Made by a program: the position numbers and the translations under genes | Shown here: positions 28,545-35,327 of the stretch, one piece after another | Layout of the letters: every line of letters starts with the position of its first letter | How positions within the stretch are numbered: the stretch's first letter is position 1 | Notes under the pieces: generated by a model | The model's database searches: none | Told to the model about the DNA's origin: nothing | Seen by the model: the letters and a program-made list of their open reading frames with translations, nothing else | DNA from: JACMLX01 sp040384325 | GTDB lineage: Bacteria > Gemmatimonadota > Gemmatimonadetes > Gemmatimonadales > Gemmatimonadaceae | Assembly (NCBI GenBank): GCA_040384325.1 | Contig: JAZKJL010000007.1 | Coordinates: 1-64,000, forward strand | Reading direction: 5' to 3' | DNA: 64,000 nucleotides

Positions 28545-28560
28545 TGAGAATACTTTCTCA
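28545..28560. promoter_or_regulatory. Inverted repeat upstream of the TonB receptor
   Basis: TGAGAA-tact-TTCTCA is a perfect 6-bp palindrome with a 4-base centre, in an AT-rich patch of otherwise GC-rich DNA. It lies 94 bp upstream of the TonB receptor start on the minus strand. Its size and layout resemble Fur/Zur-family operators, but the arms do not match a consensus well. No transcription start has been determined. Confidence 0.35.
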
Positions 28561-28708
28561 TCAATGTGACGGCAAGGGCCTTGATTGGGCGCCCGCCGCA
28601 GCCGATACGCGATGGTACGCCTGTTCCGTTGACCCGTTTCGGCCCTACACTGCCGCCCCCGGTTGGTTGCAGCGCGGTTAGTTTTGCACTGATCCGCTGG
28701 AAGTGCGC

Positions 28709-28729
28709 GATGGGCCCGACGGGCCCATC
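28709..28729. promoter_or_regulatory. Perfect hairpin upstream of pckA
   Basis: GATGGGCCC-gac-GGGCCCATC is a 9-bp perfect inverted repeat with a 3-base loop, ending 38 bp before the pckA start codon and 257 bp before the divergent TonB gene start. As RNA it would form a very stable stem in the pckA 5' leader; as DNA it could be a regulator site. No U-run follows it, so it is not a standard terminator. Confidence 0.45.
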
Positions 28730-28767
28730 GGGCGTCCTGCGCTTCTCCTCACACCATTATCTGCCAT

Positions 28768-30378
28768 ATGGCTACGCAGACAGAGCCGCAGACCCGCTCG
28801 AGCGCCCACGGGCTGGCTGAGCAGGGCCTCACGCCAGGCGGCTCCTTGCACTGGAATCTCGTCGCTCCCGAACTCGTGCAGGCGGCGGTGCGCCGCGAAG
28901 AAGGGCAGCTGGCCGACATGGGCCCGTTCGTGGCCGTCACCTCGCCGCACACCGGCCGCAGCCCGAAGGACAAGTTCATCGTCCGTGAGCCCGGCTCCGA
29001 GGCGAACGTGGACTGGGGCAGCGTGAACGTGCCGATCGAGGAGGCGTTCTTCGACACCCTCCTCGCCGACGTCCGGGAATACCTCAACGCGCGCGACGAC
29101 CTGTTCGTGCAGGACCTCTACTGCGGCGCGCATCCCGGACACCGGCTGAGCGTGCGCTACGTGACGCCGAATGCGTGGCATGCGCACTTCGTGCGCAACA
29201 TGTTCATCCGCCCCGAGCTCCACGAGCTGGCACAGTTCGCGCCGAACTTCAGCGTGCTGCACGCGCCCGAATTCCAGGCTTCGCCCGAGAAGCACGGCAC
29301 GCGGACCGGCACCTTCATCATCGTGCACATCGCGCGTCGCATGATCCTCATCGGTGGCACGCGCTACGCCGGTGAGCTGAAGAAGAGCATGTTCTCGATC
29401 ATGAATTACCTGATGCCGACGCAGAACGTGCTGCCCATGCACTGCTCCGCGAACATCGGCTCCGCCGGTGACACGGCGCTGTTCTTCGGGCTGTCGGGCA
29501 CCGGCAAGACCACGCTCTCCGCCGATCCCGATCGTGCGCTGATCGGCGACGACGAGCATGGCTGGGCCGGCGACGGCGTGTTCAACTTCGAGGGTGGCTG
29601 CTACGCCAAGGCGATCAACCTCAGCGCCGAGCAGGAGCCCGACATCTTCGCTACCACGCAGATGTTCGGCACCGTGCTGGAGAACGTGGTGCTCGACGAC
29701 CAGCGTCGCGTGCAGTTCGCCGACCAGAGCATCACCGAGAACACCCGCGCGTCGTACCCGCTGCATTACATCAAGAACCATGTGCCGAGTGGCCGCGGCG
29801 GGCACCCGAAGCACGTCGTGTTCCTGACCGCGGACGCCTTCGGTGTGCTGCCGCCGATCGCCAGGCTAACGCCCGAGCAGGCGATGTACTACTTCCTCTC
29901 CGGCTACACCGCCAAGGTGGCCGGCACCGAGACCGGCGTGAACGAGCCGCAGGCCACGTTCAGCGCCTGTTTCGGCGCCGTGTTCATGGTATGGCATCCC
30001 ACCAAGTACGCCGAGATGCTGGGCGCGCTGCTGAAGCAGCACGACGCAAAGGTGTGGCTGGTGAACACCGGCTGGAGTGGTGGTGCGTACGGCACCGGCA
30101 AGCGCATGAAGCTGGGTTACACCCGCTCGATGGTGCGCGCGGCGCTGGCCGGCACCCTCGACGATGCGGCCACCACGACCGACGCGATCTTCGGGCTCGC
30201 AGTGCCGAAGGTCGTGCCCGACGTGCCGGCATCGGTGCTCAATGCACGCGGCACCTGGCCCGATCCGGCGGCCTACGATGCGCAGGCCCGCAAGCTGGCC
30301 GGCATGTTCCGCGAGAATTTCGCGCGGTTCGGCAGCCAGGTGTCCGACGTGATCGGCGGCGCGGGGCCGAAGGGCTGA
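28768..30378 (+). CDS. pckA: Phosphoenolpyruvate carboxykinase (ATP)
   Basis: 536-residue cytoplasmic gluconeogenic enzyme converting oxaloacetate and ATP to PEP, CO2 and ADP. The kinase-1a motif GLSGTGKTTLSADP carries Lys247. LIGDDEHGW is kinase-2, metal ligands lie in MHCSANIG, and YAGELKKSMF and RTGTFIIVH are typical of the ATP-type. SGYTAKVAGTE and NTGWSGGAYGTGKRM are further family signatures. The length is standard. It has its own leader with a strong hairpin and is followed by a good terminator, so it is probably monocistronic. Confidence 0.97.
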   Translation: MATQTEPQTRSSAHGLAEQGLTPGGSLHWNLVAPELVQAAVRREEGQLADMGPFVAVTSPHTGRSPKDKFIVREPGSEANVDWGSVNVPIEEAFFDTLLADVREYLNARDDLFVQDLYCGAHPGHRLSVRYVTPNAWHAHFVRNMFIRPELHELAQFAPNFSVLHAPEFQASPEKHGTRTGTFIIVHIARRMILIGGTRYAGELKKSMFSIMNYLMPTQNVLPMHCSANIGSAGDTALFFGLSGTGKTTLSADPDRALIGDDEHGWAGDGVFNFEGGCYAKAINLSAEQEPDIFATTQMFGTVLENVVLDDQRRVQFADQSITENTRASYPLHYIKNHVPSGRGGHPKHVVFLTADAFGVLPPIARLTPEQAMYYFLSGYTAKVAGTETGVNEPQATFSACFGAVFMVWHPTKYAEMLGALLKQHDAKVWLVNTGWSGGAYGTGKRMKLGYTRSMVRAALAGTLDDAATTTDAIFGLAVPKVVPDVPASVLNARGTWPDPAAYDAQARKLAGMFRENFARFGSQVSDVIGGAGPKG

Positions 30379-30408
30379 CGCCACGGCACGAGCCAGTAAC
30401 TTGGAAGG

Positions 30409-30439
30409 GGGCGTCCGGTTGCCGGGCGCCCTCTTCTTT
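30409..30439 (+). terminator. Rho-independent terminator after pckA
   Basis: GGGCGTCCGG-ttg-CCGGGCGCCC forms a 10-bp stem (one G-U pair), followed by TCTTCTTT. It lies 30 bp after the pckA stop and ends 16 bp before the HD-domain gene. Confidence 0.8.
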
Positions 30440-30455
30440 ACTTCCGCGCTGAGCC

Positions 30456-31724
30456 ATGAAAGTCATTCGCGACCCGCTCTGGAACAACATCCGCCTCGAC
30501 CCGCTCGCGCTGCGGTTGGTGGATACGCCGGCCATGCAGCGTCTGCGCTACGTGCGGCAGCTCGGATACGCGTTCCTGGTCTATCCCGGCGCCACCCACT
30601 CGCGGTTCGAGCACGCGCTCGGCGCACATCACATGGCGCACCGCACCATCACGCTGCTGTCGGAGCGCGGCGCGCTGGAGCACGTCGATCCGCGCGAACG
30701 TGACCTGACCGCGGCCGCCATGCTGTTGCACGACGTGGGGCACTATCCCTTCAGCCACGCGCTGGAGGAGATCGGTGCGCTGAACCATGAAAGTGCGGCG
30801 GCACCGCGCATCACCACCGGCGCGGTGGCCGATGCCCTCGCCAGCGCACTCGGCGCCGACGCCCCGGCGCGCGTGCTGGCCATGATGCACGGCACCGACA
30901 CCGGCCCACTGCAGGGCCTCGTCTCCGGCTCCATCGATCTCGACAAGATCGACTACCTCAAGCGCGACGCGATGATGTGCGGCGTGCCGTACGGCGAGGT
31001 GGATGTGGACCGGCTGCTCGACAGCGTGGTGATCGTCGCCGATCCAGCCACCGGTCGGCCGGGCGTCGGCATCATGGAGAAGGGCCTCAGCGCACTCGAG
31101 TCGCTGCTGTTCGCGAAATATCAGATGTACCGCAACATCTACTGGCATCACGCGGTGCGCAGCGCGACTGCGATGTACAAGCGGCTGGTGGATGACGCGC
31201 TGCAGTCCGGCGCGCTGCCGTTGGATGGATTGGCGGACTGGACCGACGAGGGACTGTTGCACGCATTGCTGCCTGCGTCACCGCCGCTGCTGATGGCGCT
31301 GCGCGAACGCCGCCTCTACAAGCGTGTGGCGCAATGGTCGGCCGCAGCCTTGGGTGAAGTGGCCGGCGAATGGATCGCCACCGATCGCGCACTGGCGGTG
31401 GCGGTCGAGGATCGCCTCGCACTCGAACTCGGATTGCAACCGGGCGAGGTGCTGCTGGATTATCCTGCGAAGACACAGATGCTCGGTGTCGACCTGCCGG
31501 TGCTGCGACGTGATGGCGCGGTGGAACATCTCACCAGTGACGGGCTCGCTGGAGCGCTCAACTTGCCGGCACTCAGCCAGCAGCTGTATCACTCGGCACG
31601 ATGGCTGCGGGTATTTGCCGTGCGTCGCCTCCCGGTGAACGTCTCACAGCTCTGGTCGCTCGTCACGACGGACGCCGTTTCCATCAAGGCCAAACTCGCC
31701 GACGGCACTCCGCTCCTTCCTTGA
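30456..31724 (+). CDS. HD-domain phosphohydrolase (dGTPase/YdhJ-like)
   Basis: 422-residue cytoplasmic metal-dependent phosphohydrolase. The HD residues are clear: RFEHALGAHHMAHR gives the first His, LLHDVGHYPFSHALEE the HD pair, and GSIDLDKIDYLKRDA the distal Asp. This arrangement, with the helix-rich C-terminal part, matches the SAMHD1-like/YdhJ group that acts on nucleoside triphosphates or other phosphoesters. The start at 30456 follows the pckA terminator. Substrate not known; a dNTPase would affect phage DNA synthesis, but nothing ties it to the island. Confidence 0.85.
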   Translation: MKVIRDPLWNNIRLDPLALRLVDTPAMQRLRYVRQLGYAFLVYPGATHSRFEHALGAHHMAHRTITLLSERGALEHVDPRERDLTAAAMLLHDVGHYPFSHALEEIGALNHESAAAPRITTGAVADALASALGADAPARVLAMMHGTDTGPLQGLVSGSIDLDKIDYLKRDAMMCGVPYGEVDVDRLLDSVVIVADPATGRPGVGIMEKGLSALESLLFAKYQMYRNIYWHHAVRSATAMYKRLVDDALQSGALPLDGLADWTDEGLLHALLPASPPLLMALRERRLYKRVAQWSAAALGEVAGEWIATDRALAVAVEDRLALELGLQPGEVLLDYPAKTQMLGVDLPVLRRDGAVEHLTSDGLAGALNLPALSQQLYHSARWLRVFAVRRLPVNVSQLWSLVTTDAVSIKAKLADGTPLLP

Positions 31725-31727
31725 GTC

Positions 31728-32282
31728 ATGCCCAAGTCCTTCACGATCTCGCTGGTATTTCTCACGCTGCTCAGCCTCGGCGCCTGCGACCGGATGTCGC
31801 GCGCCACGCCGCAGGAGCGCGTGGGCTACCTGCGTGAACTGGTCCGCGCGCGCACCGTCGCCAGTGACACCATCCCGATCGATGGCTGTTCGGTGGAGCG
31901 CTTCATGGATGACGTGCCGGCGTGGCGCGATTCGCTGCTGCCGGCGGAGCGCGCGAAGATCGTGGACATTCCACCCTGCGCGGCGGTGGCGGTGCCGGTG
32001 CATGGCCGCTTCGTGCTCACCGAGTGGCACAAGAACTGGAGCGGCGAATACGTGATCCGCGGGGCATCGTTCCCGTGGGACCTCGGGTATCGCTTCACCG
32101 ACGGCATCTTCGTCGGCCGCGAGCAGCTCGACAACCAGGCGTACTACGCCGGCAAGGCGGAGCGACAGGCGAACCTGGATACGGCGAAGGCGGTGCTGCG
32201 CGGTGACTCCATCCGCCGCGCCGGCACGGTGGCCGACACCGCCGACACGCGCGACTCGATTCCGACACGTACGCCGGACTGA
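31728..32282 (+). CDS. Putative lipoprotein of unknown function
   Basis: 184 residues with a hydrophobic leader (MPKSFTISLVFLTLLSLGAC) ending in a lipobox whose Cys would be lipidated. The mature part has a conserved-looking segment with two Cys (DGCSVERF and IPPCAAVAVP), WHKNWSGEYVIRG, and an Arg/Asp-rich tail. It begins 3 bp after the HD-domain gene, so the two are probably co-expressed. I do not recognise the family. Confidence 0.75.
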   Translation: MPKSFTISLVFLTLLSLGACDRMSRATPQERVGYLRELVRARTVASDTIPIDGCSVERFMDDVPAWRDSLLPAERAKIVDIPPCAAVAVPVHGRFVLTEWHKNWSGEYVIRGASFPWDLGYRFTDGIFVGREQLDNQAYYAGKAERQANLDTAKAVLRGDSIRRAGTVADTADTRDSIPTRTPD

Positions 32283-32285
32283 GTC

Positions 32286-32495
32286 TCAGCTACGCGGTGC
32301 GGCCTTCTGCCGACCGTGCGCGTCGGCCAGGGCGCGACCGATGCCGCGGTAGAAGGCGGCATCCTCCGGCTTCAGATCCGCATCAAGCGACAGCGCCGTC
32401 TTTTCCAGCGCGTAGAGGATGTTGCCGAGGTACAACTCGGCCAGTTCTCCCACGCGCATCGGCGCCTCGGCCTCGGGCGTGTCCTGCTCCGGCAT
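32286..32495 (-). CDS. Small helical protein of unknown function
   Basis: 69 residues, 4 bp beyond the stop of the upstream PP2C phosphatase gene on the same strand and convergent with the lipoprotein gene. The core (RVGELAELYLGNILYALEKTA) is an amphipathic helix, then another helical segment ending in RALADAHGR. It may be a regulator of the adjacent phosphatase or an unrelated small protein. The coupling to the phosphatase is the main support for it being real. Confidence 0.6.
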   Translation of the reverse strand: MPEQDTPEAEAPMRVGELAELYLGNILYALEKTALSLDADLKPEDAAFYRGIGRALADAHGRQKAAPRS

Positions 32496-32499
32496 GGCC

Positions 32500-33237
32500 T
32501 CAGCGCGCGGTTGCGATCTGGACCACCACGGCGGTGATGTTGTCCACGCCGCCGGCGCGATTCGCGTCCCAGAGCAGCGCGTCGACCATCGGTCCGGGTG
32601 ACTTCCGTGCGGTGAGGATCTTGAGGAGGTTCTTGTCCTCGACCATGCCCGTCAGGCCATCGGTGGCCAGCAGGTACAGGTCACCGTCGGCCAGGTCGCC
32701 TTCGTAGATCGTCGGCTCTACGTCGGTGGCGACACCCACGCAGCGCGTGATCACGTTGCTGAACGGATGGTAGCGCGCCTGCTCGGGCGTGAGGTAGCCG
32801 GCGTCCACCTGCTCCTGCACGTACGAGTGGTCCACCGTGATCTGCACCAGCTCACCCTCGCGCAGCCGGTACACCCGGCTGTCACCGACGTGCGCGATCA
32901 TGTAGCGGCCATCGCCGACCACCATCGTCGTCAGCGTGGTGCCCATGCCGTGCTTGTCGGGTTCCTCGATGGTGCGACTGAAGATCTGGCGATTGGCATC
33001 GAGCACTGCACTGGCGGCCACGCCCGGCAGGTCCGACAGCGGCAGGGTCGAGGACCGCAGTGCCCCGCTCATGATCTCCACTGCCATTGCACTCGCCACT
33101 TCGCCCGCCGCGTGTCCGCCCATGCCGTCCGCGACGATGTAGATGCCGCGATCGGGCGTCGCCTCGGCCAGGTAGGCGTCCTCATTGCCGGTCCGGACCA
33201 TCCCCACGTGCGTGTTCGCCGCGTGAATCAGCTGCAT
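32500..33237 (-). CDS. PP2C-type Ser/Thr protein phosphatase
   Basis: 245-residue soluble phosphatase. The metal-binding motifs are present: RTGNEDAYLAE, VADGMGGHAAGEVAS, HGMGTTLTTMVV, HVGDSRVYRL, LLATDGLTGMV and GGVDNITAVVV. This is the compact form lacking transmembrane or sensory domains, like bacterial PrpC/Stp. The partner Ser/Thr kinase is not in the window. It may belong to a small unit with the 69-residue protein downstream. Confidence 0.92.
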   Translation of the reverse strand: MQLIHAANTHVGMVRTGNEDAYLAEATPDRGIYIVADGMGGHAAGEVASAMAVEIMSGALRSSTLPLSDLPGVAASAVLDANRQIFSRTIEEPDKHGMGTTLTTMVVGDGRYMIAHVGDSRVYRLREGELVQITVDHSYVQEQVDAGYLTPEQARYHPFSNVITRCVGVATDVEPTIYEGDLADGDLYLLATDGLTGMVEDKNLLKILTARKSPGPMVDALLWDANRAGGVDNITAVVVQIATAR

Positions 33238-33344
33238 GTCACCGCGGAGAGTCGCATCGAGTCCTGAGTCGGCCCCGGACGGCGTCAGGACGCGGCATCC
33301 GGGGGAATGGAGAGTGAGGCTGGACGGGCATTGATCGGGTGAAG

Positions 33345-35225
33345 CTAGGCCCGGTCGTTGGGCCCGGCAAGCGCCACGGCCGGGCCCGCCTTCACCTCAT
33401 CGATCGGTGTGGCTGGCTCACCCACCTGCAGCCGCCAGAGGCGCTCGTAGAGCCCCTTGTGTGCGAGCAAGGACGCATGCGCACCCCGCTCGGCAACGAC
33501 ACCGTGGTGCATGACCAGAATCTCATCCGCATCCACGATCGTGCTGAGGCGATGCGCCACCGCGATCGTCGTCCGCCCCTGCATCAGCGTGCCCAGTGCC
33601 TGCTGGATGTCGGCCTCACGCTCGCTGTCCACCGCGCTGGTGGCTTCGTCCAGCAGCAGCAGGTCCGGATCGCTGGCCAGCGCACGCGCGAAGCTGAGCA
33701 GCTGGCGCTCGCCCACCGACAGCGTCGCGCCACGTTCGCCGAGCTTCTGCGCATAGCCGAGCGGCAATCGCTCGATCACGCGATCGGCGCCGACGCGCGC
33801 GGCGGCGGCGCGCACCGCCGTGTCGTCGAGCGGTTCGGAGAGACGGATGTTCGAGGCGACGTCGCCGGCGAAGAGGAAGATGTCCTGCTGCACGTAGCCG
33901 ATGCGCGAGCGCAGGTCGCCCAGCGTCAGCTCGCGGATGTCGCGCCCATCCAGCAGCACCCGTCCCCGCTGCGGATCGTAGAATCGCAGCAGCAGGCTGA
34001 TGACGGTCGTCTTCCCTGCCCCGGTGTGTCCCACCAGTGCCAGCGTCTCGCCGGGCCGCACGGTGAACGACACGCCCTTGAGCACCCAGTGTGTCGCCGC
34101 CTCGTCGAGTGCCACGCCGTCGGCGGTGTCATAGGCGAACCACACGTCCTCGAACGTGACCGTCGCTCCACGATGCGTGCGCACCTCGGCGGTGGTCACG
34201 CGCGCGTTGTCAGGCACGGTGGCGGTGGTGTCGAGCAGCGTGAAGATGCGTTCCGAGGCCGCCATCGCCTGCTGCAGCGTGTTGAACTTGTCGCTCAGGT
34301 CCTGGAGCGGCTGGAAGAAGCGGCGCACCAGCTGCAGGAATGCCGCCACCGTGCCGACGGTCAACACGCCGGCGTTGACACGCTGGGTGGCGGCGACGAT
34401 CAGGCTCGCCAGCGCCACCGTGGTCAGGATCTCGATGGCGGGGAAATACGCCGCGTAGTACGTGATCGACTTCAGGTTCACGTCGAGGTGGTCGCGGTTC
34501 AGCGCATCGAACCGTGCCGACTCGCCGGGTTCGCGACTGAAGAGCTGCACCACGCGCACGCCGGTGATCCGCTCCTGCGCGAAGGCGTTGATGCGGGCCA
34601 GCTTGCCGCGGATGTCGCGATATGCCACCCGCACCTTCTGCTGGAACACCCGGCTCACCAGCCACACGAAGGGCACGGCACCGAACGACGCCAGCGCCAG
34701 CCGCCAGTCGGTGACCAGCATCATCACCGCCATCGCGAGCAGCGCGAACAGGTCGCCGAGGCCCGCCACCACGCCGGCGGTGAACAGTTCGTTCAGCGAC
34801 TCCACGTCGCTGGTGACGCGGGTGATCAGGCGACCGGCCGGGTTACGATCGAAGAAGCTGATGCTCAGCGACTGGAGCTTCGCGAAGAGCTCCGTGCGCA
34901 GGTCGCGCATCACCCGCTGCCCCAGCAGTCCGGTCAGCATCGTCTCGCCGTAACTGCAGAGGAACTGCACCACCAGCGATGCCGCCAGCCCGATCGCCGC
35001 CAGCCGGATGAAGCCCACGTCACGCGCCGGGATCGCATGGTCGATCACGCGTTGCGTGAGGTACGGCCCGACCACCGCCGTCGCACCCTCGAGCGCGAGC
35101 AGCACCAGCGCACCGCCCACCAGCAGGAGGTACGGGCGCACGTAGTGAAGGAGGCGCCGTACCAGCCGACGGTCGAGCACCGGCCGGACTTCGTCGTCGT
35201 CCTGCGGAATCACGGGAGCTGTCAT
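33345..35225 (-). CDS. ABC transporter, fused permease and ATPase
   Basis: 626-residue half-exporter, probably homodimeric in the inner membrane. Residues 1-330 have six transmembrane helices of type I exporters. The ATPase half has Walker A GHTGAGKTT, Q-loop YVQQDIFLF, signature LSVGERQLLS (a slight variant of LSGGQ), Walker B LLLLDEATSAVD and the H-loop VAHRLSTI. The ATG at 35225 is preferred over upstream in-frame residues because it leaves room for the divergent uvrA promoter. The sequence is of the MsbA/multidrug type; the substrate is unknown. Confidence 0.92.
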   Translation of the reverse strand: MTAPVIPQDDDEVRPVLDRRLVRRLLHYVRPYLLLVGGALVLLALEGATAVVGPYLTQRVIDHAIPARDVGFIRLAAIGLAASLVVQFLCSYGETMLTGLLGQRVMRDLRTELFAKLQSLSISFFDRNPAGRLITRVTSDVESLNELFTAGVVAGLGDLFALLAMAVMMLVTDWRLALASFGAVPFVWLVSRVFQQKVRVAYRDIRGKLARINAFAQERITGVRVVQLFSREPGESARFDALNRDHLDVNLKSITYYAAYFPAIEILTTVALASLIVAATQRVNAGVLTVGTVAAFLQLVRRFFQPLQDLSDKFNTLQQAMAASERIFTLLDTTATVPDNARVTTAEVRTHRGATVTFEDVWFAYDTADGVALDEAATHWVLKGVSFTVRPGETLALVGHTGAGKTTVISLLLRFYDPQRGRVLLDGRDIRELTLGDLRSRIGYVQQDIFLFAGDVASNIRLSEPLDDTAVRAAAARVGADRVIERLPLGYAQKLGERGATLSVGERQLLSFARALASDPDLLLLDEATSAVDSEREADIQQALGTLMQGRTTIAVAHRLSTIVDADEILVMHHGVVAERGAHASLLAHKGLYERLWRLQVGEPATPIDEVKAGPAVALAGPNDRA

Positions 35226-35327
35226 CTGATGCCCTAACGCTACGCGATTCCAGTCGGTGTCGTGAGCCCGTGAAGTCGGTGAGGGAGGTCGGAAGGAATT
35301 CCGCGCGGGCCGGATTAGGTTTGATGG

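Noticed and set aside
30456..31724. HD phosphohydrolase as part of the defence system
   Set aside because: It lies nearly 9 kb outside the island, in ordinary core context, with no link to it.
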